This document shows, piece by piece, positions 45,163-53,160 of a DNA stretch of 64,000 nucleotides. The position numbers and the translations under genes are program-made. This stretch comes from Zhongshania antarctica (GTDB lineage Bacteria > Pseudomonadota > Gammaproteobacteria > Pseudomonadales > Spongiibacteraceae): contig NZ_JACHHW010000003.1 in assembly GCF_014202945.1 (NCBI RefSeq), positions 248,001 through 312,000 on the forward strand. Direction: 5' to 3'. Below the pieces are notes generated by a model. It did not search any database. It saw only the letters and a program-made list of their open reading frames with translations, and had not been told where the DNA came from. The stretch's first letter is position 1, and every line of letters starts with the position of its first letter.

Positions 45163-46463
45163 GAGCGCAGCTCCATATTTGTGGCGCGGTCGGCGGTATA
45201 GGCGATGTTGCCAGAATTGAATTCTGGATAGCCTATTTCAGCGTGCTCGCTTAAATCTAAACCGCGCTGCTCGTGTTGGCTCGGTGCGCGCAAACCCATC
45301 ACAAGATCAATGGCGAAGTACATGATTAAGGCGCAGCAAAAGGTCCAGATGAAGCAGGCGGCAATGCCAATCAATTGCACTGTAATAAGATGGGTGTCGA
45401 AGAGATTGCCATTGTAAAACATACCTGCTGCCAAGGTTCCCCATGCGCCGGCAAAACCGTGGGCAGACACTGCGCCAACAACGTCGTCGAGTTGCATACG
45501 CAATAAAAGTTGACTGCCTAACACACAGACAATTCCGCCAATGGCGCCCGTTAGTACAGCGTAGGCCGGAAGCATTGTGGCGCAGCCTGCGGTAATCGCA
45601 ACCAGCCCGGCAATACTGCCGTTGACGGTTTCAGTGAGCAGTATGGGGCGGCGCATTGCCACAGCAAGCAACATGCTCGCCGCGGCGCCAGCCGCAGCGG
45701 CGAGCTGGGTGTTTAAATTAATCAGGCCAATATCCACCGTGGCGCTAAGGGTTGATCCGCCATTAAAGCCGAACCAGCCAAACCACAAAATAAAGCCGCC
45801 CAATGCCACATAGCTAAGATTGTGGCCGCGCAATTCTCGTGCCTTGCCGTGTTTGTCGAAACGGCCTAAACGAGGGCCCAAAATAATAATGCCCGCCAAG
45901 GCTGTCCACGCCCCAACTGAGTGAACAACCGTTGACCCGGCAAAATCAATAAAGCCCATTTGCGCTAACCAGCCGTCGGCGTTCCATACCCAGCTACCAA
46001 AAATGGGGTAGATCACGGCGGTGATGAATAAGGCGCCCACTAAATAGCCGTCAAAACGTGTGCGTTCAGCCATCGCGCCACTGGCTATGGTGACCGCCGT
46101 GGCGGCAAACATGGTTTGAAATAACAACACACCATAGCTGGCTGGGTCGCTGTCATTCATAAAAAATAAATCAGTCCCCATAAAACCACTGGGGTTGTTG
46201 CCGAACATTAGACCATAGCCAATAGCCCAGAAAATTAATGTGCCAAAGCAGACATCCATGTAATTTTTCATAACGACGTTGAGCGCGTTTTTGCTGCGCG
46301 ACATGCCGCACTCCAGCAAGGCAAAGCCCGCTTGCATTAAAAATACCAGGGCGCTGGCGGTGACCAACCACACCATATTGCTTGCTGGGCTAGCCTCATC
46401 GGCAAAACAGAAAGAAGAGAACACGAGCATGATTAATGCAAAAAGATAGTGCATTTTTTTCAT
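45159..46463 (-). CDS. amtB: ammonium transporter (Amt family)
   Basis: The 434-residue protein has a signal-like N-terminus (about 22 residues, cleaved near CFAD) and 11 predicted membrane helices. The twin pore histidines are in VVHSVGAW and SAHGFAGAWGTL, and MQAGFALLECGMSRSKN in helix 1 is family-typical. It imports ammonium through the inner membrane. No glnK/glnB gene is adjacent, unlike most amtB loci. A sigma-54 promoter and three NtrC-like sites lie upstream, showing nitrogen control. A 210-residue unknown gene overlaps its stop. Confidence 0.92.
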   Translation of the reverse strand: MKKMHYLFALIMLVFSSFCFADEASPASNMVWLVTASALVFLMQAGFALLECGMSRSKNALNVVMKNYMDVCFGTLIFWAIGYGLMFGNNPSGFMGTDLFFMNDSDPASYGVLLFQTMFAATAVTIASGAMAERTRFDGYLVGALFITAVIYPIFGSWVWNADGWLAQMGFIDFAGSTVVHSVGAWTALAGIIILGPRLGRFDKHGKARELRGHNLSYVALGGFILWFGWFGFNGGSTLSATVDIGLINLNTQLAAAAGAAASMLLAVAMRRPILLTETVNGSIAGLVAITAGCATMLPAYAVLTGAIGGIVCVLGSQLLLRMQLDDVVGAVSAHGFAGAWGTLAAGMFYNGNLFDTHLITVQLIGIAACFIWTFCCALIMYFAIDLVMGLRAPSQHEQRGLDLSEHAEIGYPEFNSGNIAYTADRATNMELRS

Positions 46464-46526
46464 GGGTAGCCTTATTTTTTAAGGTGGCAGCGCACAGAGT
46501 TGGCACAGCCCGTCGTAAGCGTTATT

Positions 46527-46541
46527 GCAACAGCTATGCCA
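46527..46541 (-). promoter_or_regulatory. sigma-54 promoter of amtB
   Basis: The minus strand reads TGGCATAGCTGTTGC(A), matching TGGCAC-N5-TTGC at all but one base, with GG and GC 10 nt apart. It lies 64 nt upstream of the amtB start codon. Confidence 0.85.
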
Positions 46542-46624
46542 TTTTATTTCGGCGGAGTGTCGTTCCGATTTTTTACTGAATAGCGGGGCTGCGCTGAGAC
46601 GGGATGGTTATAACGATGCGCTGT

Positions 46625-46694
46625 GGCGTAATTTTGGTGCGAAGCATGCACTGTGGCATGTATATGGTGCGCCGTGATGCGTGTATATGGTGCT
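46625..46694. promoter_or_regulatory. three NtrC-like enhancer sites upstream of amtB
   Basis: Three 17-nt sites share a TGGTGC half and a weaker opposite half, as in the NtrC consensus TGCAC-N5-TGGTGCA: GGCGTAATTTTGGTGCG (46625-46641), GGCATGTATATGGTGCG (46655-46671) and TGCGTGTATATGGTGCT (46678-46694). They lie 84-153 nt upstream of the sigma-54 promoter, the usual distance for NtrC. A DUF2061 gene diverges on the far side at 46838. Confidence 0.6.
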
Positions 46695-46837
46695 TGCGCA
46701 CACATAGTATTTAGCTATCATGTTAATGATATTAATTTGTTTTGATTATGATGTGGCTGCGGCTATGATGACGCTATTGGTAATAGAGTGCGCAGTGAAG
46801 AAGCTGTGTTGGTGATTCGGTAGCTTGGGAGGCTGCA

Positions 46838-47056
46838 ATGAGAAAGACACTAAGTTTTGCTGCTATACACTTTGGTGTGGCCTTTTCGGTGGCGTACGCG
46901 TTTACCGGTAGCGTCTTGGTCGGCGGCGCGATGGCGCTTGTCGAGCCCGCGATAAACACCGTGGTATTTTACTTTCACGACAAGGCCTGGGGGAAATGGG
47001 ACCAGCCGCCACGGCGATTACTGGATGATGCGGGAAGCATGGTCGCCAATGCCTAG
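46838..47056 (+). CDS. DUF2061 family small membrane protein
   Basis: The 72-residue protein has two membrane helices and the DUF2061 pattern KTLSFAAIHFGVAFSVAYAF followed by GGAMALVEPAINTVVFYFHD and KAWGKWD. The function is unknown. GGGAGG precedes the ATG by 7 nt. It is convergent with the thiolase gene ending at 47062, 5 nt away. Confidence 0.8.
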   Translation: MRKTLSFAAIHFGVAFSVAYAFTGSVLVGGAMALVEPAINTVVFYFHDKAWGKWDQPPRRLLDDAGSMVANA

Positions 47057-47061
47057 CAAGC

Positions 47062-48303
47062 TTAGGCGTTTGTCTTGCCAACAATAAAACTCGCACAGGT
47101 GGTCGCGCTGCCCCCCAAATTAAATGTCATCACATTTTTAGCGTTGTCGATTTGATAATTTCCGGCGGCGCCAGCAATTTGCTTGTAGCTGTCGAGCAGC
47201 ATTCTCACGCCAGTAGCGCCAACCGGATGCCCTAATCCTATAAGGCCGCCACTCATATTAATGGGGAGTTTCCCCGTCTTGCTAATGTCACCATTTTCAA
47301 TGGCCTTCCATGCGTCGCCGGGGGCGTAGAGACCGCTGTGATCCAAAATCATGTACTCGGTAATGTTGAAACAGTCGTGAACTTCTAAACCGTCAATGGC
47401 GCTTAGACCATTCATACCCGCGCGCTTTAATGTCTGTTGAAACAGGGTGTTTATATGGGGAAAGAGATAGCCTTCGGGCTCGCTCAGTTGCAACTTTTCT
47501 TTGAAGGAGATCGGCGCGTTAATATGGCCCCAGCCTTTAATGGTGGGAATTGAGTTTAAACTGATGTTGTGACGGGCAGCGTACTCGACGGCTTTGCTCT
47601 CTGTTGCCAGAAAGACGACCGCTGCGCCGTCGGTAATCTGGCCGCAATCTTGTTTGCGGATATTGCCGCTGACGACAGGGTTGGCGCTGTCGTCGTTGCT
47701 AAAGCTGTGTTCATTGAATTGCCACTGCCGAGTTTGCGCATTGGGATTGCGACGCGCGCTGGCAAAGTTTTGCTGAGAAATTGCGTAGAGGTGGTCTTTG
47801 TTGAGTGAATAGCGTTCTTCATACAGTGAGAGCATATTGTTGAATGCGCAGGGCCAAACAAAATCAGTTTCGGTCCACTCTTGGCTCGCCCAAGCGGCGG
47901 GGCGCAGATTGGCGGCGGCCTTATCGCCACTGACATTGCGCATAATTTCAATACCGAGCACGCAGGCTGTTTCGTAGCGACCGGCCTCAAGGTCGGCCAT
48001 GGCGGCAAGAATAGCCATTGAGCCCGAGGCGCAGGCCGCCTCGTGGGAAGAGGCGGGCATATAGCGCATGGCCGGATCGACGTGACCGAAAAAACCGCCT
48101 AGCTGCGCCTGACCAGAGAAGAGCGACGAAACGAAATTGCCAACGTGGCCGACCTCAATTTCGGCGGCGTCGAGTTTGCACGCCGTTAGACCTGAGCGCA
48201 CGGTGTCGATAAACAACTCGGCAACACTTTGATCCGCGCGGGCGGCATTTTGGGCGAAGTCGCTTTGATGGCCGCCGAGTATATAAATTTTTTGTGGGCT
48301 CAT
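47062..48303 (-). CDS. SCP2-type thiolase (acetyl-CoA acetyltransferase family)
   Basis: The 413-residue thiolase-fold protein keeps the nucleophile cysteine (HEAACASGSMAILAAM), the HDCF motif in place of NEAFA (EVHDCFNITEY) and the GLIGLGHPVGATGVRM histidine motif. The C-terminal loop (NLGGSATTCASFIV) is of the SCP2 type. It may cleave a 3-oxoacyl-CoA with a bulky or branched chain. It is the last gene of a minus-strand operon with a second thiolase (45 nt upstream) and a carotenoid-oxygenase-like enzyme. Confidence 0.87.
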   Translation of the reverse strand: MSPQKIYILGGHQSDFAQNAARADQSVAELFIDTVRSGLTACKLDAAEIEVGHVGNFVSSLFSGQAQLGGFFGHVDPAMRYMPASSHEAACASGSMAILAAMADLEAGRYETACVLGIEIMRNVSGDKAAANLRPAAWASQEWTETDFVWPCAFNNMLSLYEERYSLNKDHLYAISQQNFASARRNPNAQTRQWQFNEHSFSNDDSANPVVSGNIRKQDCGQITDGAAVVFLATESKAVEYAARHNISLNSIPTIKGWGHINAPISFKEKLQLSEPEGYLFPHINTLFQQTLKRAGMNGLSAIDGLEVHDCFNITEYMILDHSGLYAPGDAWKAIENGDISKTGKLPINMSGGLIGLGHPVGATGVRMLLDSYKQIAGAAGNYQIDNAKNVMTFNLGGSATTCASFIVGKTNA

Positions 48304-48348
48304 GATTTTTCCTGGTTTTATTTTTAGTCAGCAATAACAGTAACGCCT

Positions 48349-49548
48349 TTATAGGCGTTCAATCAGGGTGGCGACACCCACTCCGGCGCCGCCGCAAATT
48401 GCCACAATGCCGCGTTTTAGGTTTTGCCTTTCCATTTCGTCAAGCAGAGTTCCCATAAGGTTGCCGCCGGTCGCGCCTAACGGGTGGCCAAGTGCAATGG
48501 CGCCGCCATTCACATTGAATTGCTCATTGGCAATATTGAAATGTTGTTGAAAATACAAAACGCTGGCGGCGAAGGATTCATTGACCTCCCACAGATCAAT
48601 GTCGTCAGTCTTTAGCCCCGTTGCCGCGAAGAGTTTTTCGGTAGCGCGCAAGTGGCCGGTAAGCATTCTAACGGGTTCATCGCTGGCATTGGCGTAATGG
48701 CTGATGCGCGCGCGGGGTGTCAGCGACAGACGTTTACAGGCGTCTTCGCTGGCCAGTAACAGCAGTGATGCGCCGTCAACCAGAGCGGGCGAATTGCCCG
48801 CAGTGTGCAGCGGTACTAGGCGGGTATCTGGGTAAACCCTATCGACAAGACGCTGACCTTGTTCAACAAAGTCGGTGAAGCTGCTGGGGAGAGCAGTTAA
48901 CTGATCGTGACTTAATTGCGGGCGTAGGGCATTGTCGCCAGCCAGCAGAGGGAGATTATTTTGATCGAGGACGGGAATCAGTGAACGCGTAAAAAAAGCA
49001 TTTTCTGCGGCCTTAGCGGCGCGCTGATGGGATTGCAGCGCACAGGCGTCGAGTTGTTCGCGGCTAAAGCCCTGTTGGCTGGCAATCAAGTCTGCGGACA
49101 AACCCATGTGCATAAAACGCGTGGCTTTCATTACCTTTGGATCGCTATACCAAGGGCCGCGATCGGCAAACATTGGCACCGCACTGAGTTGCTCAATACC
49201 GCCAGCAACTAATACGGATTCCATCCCCGACATAATTTTGCTGGCGGCTAGATTAATGGCATCTAGTCCAGAGCAGCAGAAACGATTCAAGGTTACGCCG
49301 GAAACGCGGTCAGACCAGCCCGCGTAGAGTGCGGCGATTTTGGCGATGTTCGCACCTTGGTCGCCACTCTGCGTAGAACAGCCTAGCAGCACATCTTCAA
49401 CCTCGGCACTGTCGAGCTGATTGCGCTCAGCAATGGCTGTGAACAACGGCCGCAACAAGTCAACCGGTTTGAGAGCGGCGTAAGCCGCGTCGCCGCGGAT
49501 GCTGGCGCGGGGTATTCTGACGGCATCGACTATCATGGCACTGGTCAT
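48349..49548 (-). CDS. thiolase, FadA/PhaA-type 3-oxoacyl-CoA thiolase
   Basis: The 399-residue thiolase has all catalytic motifs of degradative thiolases: the nucleophile in LNRFCCSGLDAINLAA, NESFA, the histidine in GGAIALGHPLGATG, and the second cysteine in ICGGAGVGVA. It cleaves 3-oxoacyl-CoA to acetyl-CoA and a shortened acyl-CoA. It starts 18 nt after the carotenoid-oxygenase-type gene and is followed by the SCP2-type thiolase, so one transcript probably carries a ring- or chain-cleaving oxygenase and two thiolases. Confidence 0.9.
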   Translation of the reverse strand: MTSAMIVDAVRIPRASIRGDAAYAALKPVDLLRPLFTAIAERNQLDSAEVEDVLLGCSTQSGDQGANIAKIAALYAGWSDRVSGVTLNRFCCSGLDAINLAASKIMSGMESVLVAGGIEQLSAVPMFADRGPWYSDPKVMKATRFMHMGLSADLIASQQGFSREQLDACALQSHQRAAKAAENAFFTRSLIPVLDQNNLPLLAGDNALRPQLSHDQLTALPSSFTDFVEQGQRLVDRVYPDTRLVPLHTAGNSPALVDGASLLLLASEDACKRLSLTPRARISHYANASDEPVRMLTGHLRATEKLFAATGLKTDDIDLWEVNESFAASVLYFQQHFNIANEQFNVNGGAIALGHPLGATGGNLMGTLLDEMERQNLKRGIVAICGGAGVGVATLIERL

Positions 49549-49566
49549 GGGTTTTCCTTTTTATAA

Positions 49567-51036
49567 TTATTTCTGGTAGCGGCGGATACTCTCGCCACTC
49601 GCCCAAGTCGCATGTGTACCACTGCAAATCCGATGCGGAAGAATAATGCGGCACACCGGGCCTGCTTCAATATTCTTGGCATCGATGAGTACGCACTCCG
49701 AGCGATTTTCCTTCATGTCAGTAATGAAACTCACCAAGTAGCCGTCGTCTTCGTCTTTGGCATTAATACGCGGGGCAAAGGGCGCTTCGCTGCCAAAGCG
49801 CTGCTCACCAAAGGCGAGGCTCCACGACTCGCCGGTGTCCAAATCGTGCTTGACCATGCCGGAAAACAGAAACCAATTAGGTTCGCCCCACACTGAGTAT
49901 ATATAGCGGTGTTTGCGGCCGGCGTATTGCTGATTAATGGTGCCAAATTCCAGCGCGCGGTCATCTAGGCGCTGCTCTTCTACTGCGCCGGTTTTTAAGT
50001 TAAAACGCCAGCGATGCAGCTTAGACTGAAAGGAATGAATGTCGATATTCGCCATCATTTTGCCTGCGGCTTTGGGTAGGCCGGCCAGTGGCTCTGGATC
50101 CGGATCGTCTTGAAAGTAGCCATCTAAGACGATCTCATCACCTTCCTCGTAGGCGTTCATCCAGTGCAATACAAAGGTGGCTGAGGCTTCAAACCATTGT
50201 ATGTCTTCGGTGTTGCCGTAACGTGGAAGAATGGCAAATCGCGTTGGCATTTCGGGGTGGTAGCCTGCGTGATAGCGCCCTTCTTTTAATTGCTCTGGAT
50301 CCCAGAACATCGGCAAATCGGCGAGTATGGAATAGTTTTCTGAGAACGCCATGTCGTGGGGTAATCTTGGCCCCGGCAACGGTACGGGCGTGTAATGCAC
50401 GAGTTTATTATTACTGTCTACTACCCCGTAGTGCTGGTAGGGGGGGTGAGTTGAATAATTAAAGAACAGCATTTCGCCGGTGCGTTCATCGACTTTCGGG
50501 TGTGCTGAGATGCCGTCGATGGGCGTCCAGCTCTCCGTTCCTAATTGCTCAAGGGTATAAGGATCGAGGCGGTAGCCATCGCCGCATTGCCAAAAAGTGG
50601 AGACAACTTCACCTGCATGAACGACCACGTCGGTAGAGGATGCGTCCTTCACGCCGCCTTGTGCACCCCAGCCGGGTCTAAGCGACATGCTGGGTTTGTT
50701 GGCAATACCTGCCCACAGCGCTTCGCCGGCCTCTTGTTCAGCATTAAAGCCCTTGGTGCGCACAAACCGATTGCGGTACTCCGCTTTGCCATCTTTAAAG
50801 GACATGCTGTGAATCATGCCGTCACCATCAAAGGGGTGGTAGTGGCCAATGGGTTCTTGCACGGGGTTTTCGGTATTGCGGATGTAAACGCCGTCGATGT
50901 CATCGGGAATTTGGCCAATAACTTCCATTTCGGTAGCGGTGTACTCAGTGAAATTTGGTGTCCAGGCGCCATTTAGATAGGGGTGGTGGTTGGGCTTAAG
51001 GCTGGATTTAACGATTTTTTTGTAGGTAATTGGCAT
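49567..51036 (-). CDS. carotenoid cleavage oxygenase (RPE65/lignostilbene dioxygenase family)
   Basis: The 489-residue protein belongs to the Fe(II)-dependent family that splits C=C bonds in carotenoids, stilbenes or isoeugenol-type phenols. Candidate iron-binding histidines are in GISAHPKVD, LPHDMAF, LHWMNAYEEGD and near the C-terminus in SGTHATW, and IRNTENPVQ is the usual front motif. It leads a minus-strand operon with two thiolases and is divergent from a tandem HxlR regulator. The substrate is unknown; an aromatic or terpenoid alkene is plausible. Confidence 0.88.
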   Translation of the reverse strand: MPITYKKIVKSSLKPNHHPYLNGAWTPNFTEYTATEMEVIGQIPDDIDGVYIRNTENPVQEPIGHYHPFDGDGMIHSMSFKDGKAEYRNRFVRTKGFNAEQEAGEALWAGIANKPSMSLRPGWGAQGGVKDASSTDVVVHAGEVVSTFWQCGDGYRLDPYTLEQLGTESWTPIDGISAHPKVDERTGEMLFFNYSTHPPYQHYGVVDSNNKLVHYTPVPLPGPRLPHDMAFSENYSILADLPMFWDPEQLKEGRYHAGYHPEMPTRFAILPRYGNTEDIQWFEASATFVLHWMNAYEEGDEIVLDGYFQDDPDPEPLAGLPKAAGKMMANIDIHSFQSKLHRWRFNLKTGAVEEQRLDDRALEFGTINQQYAGRKHRYIYSVWGEPNWFLFSGMVKHDLDTGESWSLAFGEQRFGSEAPFAPRINAKDEDDGYLVSFITDMKENRSECVLIDAKNIEAGPVCRIILPHRICSGTHATWASGESIRRYQK

Positions 51037-51109
51037 GATCGTGTCCTAGAAAGATATTGATCGTCAGTAATTATTAGTTGCTTGCATTATGAGACTAATA
51101 TATATTTTG

Positions 51110-51119
51110 TCAATATTGA
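51110..51119. promoter_or_regulatory. palindrome TCAATATTGA, possible HxlR-type operator
   Basis: A perfect 10-bp palindrome lies 18 nt before the regulator start, and a related half ATATTGA occurs at 51054-51060, in the 100-bp region shared with the oxygenase promoter. Regulation by the adjacent HxlR protein is inferred. Confidence 0.4.
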
Positions 51120-51136
51120 AATGTCGGTAGAGGGAT

Positions 51137-52087
51137 ATGAGTAGCAATCATCTGGTCGTAAATAGCGCCATTGCCCAGGGCTTAGACGTGATTGGTGATC
51201 GCTGGTCGCTATTGATTTTGCGCGATGCCTTTATGGGACGCCGCCGGTTTGAAGAGTTCCGGCGCTATACCGGCGCCAGCAAAGCAACCCTGACACGACG
51301 TTTATCGGCCTTGATTGAACAGGGGCTTATGGTAAAGCGCAGTACCTCGCCATCGTCAACGCGGCAAGAGTATTGTTTAAGTGCGAAGGGCGCGGGTTTG
51401 TTTCCGGTTTCCCTGCTGGCGTGGCGCTGGGAGCATGAATGGTTGGGTGACGTTTCAAACAGTTTACCCAATGAACTTATTCATCGCTGCTGCCAGTTAC
51501 CAATCGCGCCACAGGCGGTGTGTGGTGAGTGTGAGCAGGCTTTTTCGCTTGACGAGATTCGGCTTTCGGCGGTGGCCGTGCAGAGTATTCAGCACATTGA
51601 AGAAATTAAATCCTTAAGCGGCCAGCGCCGCGTGAGGTCGCCACACATTTCTGAACACGCAGATTTACGTTTGGCCGGTATAAGTGATTTGATCGGTGAT
51701 CGCTGGACCTTGCTCATCTTGATCTCGGCATTTTTCGGTGCCAAGCGTTATGAGGCCTTTGCCAAACAACTGAATATTGCATCAAATATTCTGAGTTCCC
51801 GTTTAAATTTGCTGGTAGACAACGCGGTTTTGCAGCGTCACAGCTACCAAGAATCTCCGCCGCGCGATGAGTACAAGCTTACCGCCAAGGGTTTGTCGCT
51901 TTTTCCTATCGTCATTGCCATGCGGCAATGGGCGGTAGAGTGGGAGGCCGACGCAAATGCGGTGGCTGGTCTTGTGCACAGTGGCTGCGACGCGTTGCTC
52001 AGCATCAAGGTTAAATGTGGCGGTTGCGGTGAGATCGTGGGTCGTCAGGATATTGAATATGTCCCACCGCGTGATAATGAAAAATAA
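51137..52087 (+). CDS. tandem HxlR-family transcriptional regulator
   Basis: The 316-residue protein is two HxlR-type winged helix units fused head to tail. The first starts near residue 15 (GLDVIGDRWSLLILRDAFMG) and the second near residue 184 (ISDLIGDRWTLLILISAFFG). Each is followed by the wing region (KATLTRRLSALIEQGL; NILSSRLNLLVDNAVL) and then a cysteine pair (CGECEQ; CGGCGE) that could bind zinc. Normal HxlR proteins are about 110-130 residues and work as dimers, so this is probably a fused dimer. It is divergent from the oxygenase-thiolase operon and likely controls it. Confidence 0.88.
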   Translation: MSSNHLVVNSAIAQGLDVIGDRWSLLILRDAFMGRRRFEEFRRYTGASKATLTRRLSALIEQGLMVKRSTSPSSTRQEYCLSAKGAGLFPVSLLAWRWEHEWLGDVSNSLPNELIHRCCQLPIAPQAVCGECEQAFSLDEIRLSAVAVQSIQHIEEIKSLSGQRRVRSPHISEHADLRLAGISDLIGDRWTLLILISAFFGAKRYEAFAKQLNIASNILSSRLNLLVDNAVLQRHSYQESPPRDEYKLTAKGLSLFPIVIAMRQWAVEWEADANAVAGLVHSGCDALLSIKVKCGGCGEIVGRQDIEYVPPRDNEK

Positions 52088-52216
52088 AAGGCAGTACTGG
52101 CGAGTATAAACAGCTATACGCAAAGCAATTTGCTTAGGCTTGAGTAGCACGACAAATAAAAATGAACTATGCCTTATAAATATGCGTATAGGCAGCCGAA
52201 ACGAGAGGGGAAGCAA

Positions 52217-53107
52217 ATGAAAAAAGTCATGATTTGCACAGCGCTAATTGTGCTCTGTATAGCAATTGCCACCGGCTTAGCCTATGCGGGGGGGCAGGGC
52301 GGTTTAAATTATGGGCCTTATCCGGCATTGCTGGTTTGCGCTGTTATTGCCTTTAGTGTTCAGTGGCTGGCGTTCATACCTGCCTACGTTTTTCAAACCG
52401 AGCATTATTACGACCTCATTGGCAGTAGCACCTATGTGATTATTGTCTTGTTGGCGCTGTATCTTAGCTCGGGTTTAGGGCAGGGGCTTGATGATCGCGC
52501 CCTATTGCTTACTGCGCTTGTGGTGATTTGGGCCGCACGTCTTGGGCCATTTTTGTTCAGACGAGTAAAACAAGCCGGTAAAGACGGTCGTTTCGATTTG
52601 ATTAAAGTGTCGATTCCGCGGTTTTTACTAACCTGGACACTACAGGGCCTATGGGTGTTTGTGACGCTGGTGGCGGCGCTTACGGCCATGACAAGCCAAC
52701 ACCGGGAACCATTGGGAATAGTCGCTGTTTTCGGCGCACTTGTTTGGTTGCTCGGCTTTGCCCTTGAAGTTGTTGCCGATGCCCAGAAGTCGGCCTTCAA
52801 CAAACAGCCAGAAAATGCCGGTAAATTTATTAATATTGGTTTGTGGCGCTGGTCTCGGCACCCCAATTATTTTGGTGAAATTGTGTTGTGGTGCGGCATT
52901 GCCCTCATTGCCGTACCGGTATTACAGGGCTGGCAGTGGCTGAGTTTGATCTCTCCCGTGTTTGTGATTTTCTTGCTTACCCGCGTGAGTGGCGTGCCCT
53001 TGCTGGAAAAACGTTCTGATGAAAAATGGGGTGGTAATGCAGATTATGAGCGTTATAAAACTGAGACCTCTGTTTTGATTCCGCTACCCCCAAAGCGCGG
53101 TGTTTAA
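52217..53107 (+). CDS. DUF1295/steroid 5-alpha-reductase-fold membrane protein
   Basis: The 296-residue protein has seven or more membrane segments and the DUF1295 C-terminal signature GLWRWSRHPNYFGEIVLWCG with the later SGVPLLEKRSDEKWGG. Homologues include 3-oxo-5-alpha-steroid 4-dehydrogenase-like enzymes, but many are uncharacterised. I choose the ATG at 52217, 6 nt after GAGGGG; a frame to 52169 adds a charged leader with no ribosome site. It lies between the HxlR gene and a TonB receptor in the same direction, which fits a lipid or steroid theme. Confidence 0.82.
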   Translation: MKKVMICTALIVLCIAIATGLAYAGGQGGLNYGPYPALLVCAVIAFSVQWLAFIPAYVFQTEHYYDLIGSSTYVIIVLLALYLSSGLGQGLDDRALLLTALVVIWAARLGPFLFRRVKQAGKDGRFDLIKVSIPRFLLTWTLQGLWVFVTLVAALTAMTSQHREPLGIVAVFGALVWLLGFALEVVADAQKSAFNKQPENAGKFINIGLWRWSRHPNYFGEIVLWCGIALIAVPVLQGWQWLSLISPVFVIFLLTRVSGVPLLEKRSDEKWGGNADYERYKTETSVLIPLPPKRGV

Positions 53108-53160
53108 GCCGCGCGGCATGTAGCGCTAGCCCATACTAAAATAAGTACAATGAGGTTTTT

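Noticed and set aside
46600-46720. GTATATGGTGC direct repeats considered as a CRISPR-like or mobile repeat
   Set aside because: Only two exact copies with irregular spacing; better explained as NtrC-like sites of amtB.
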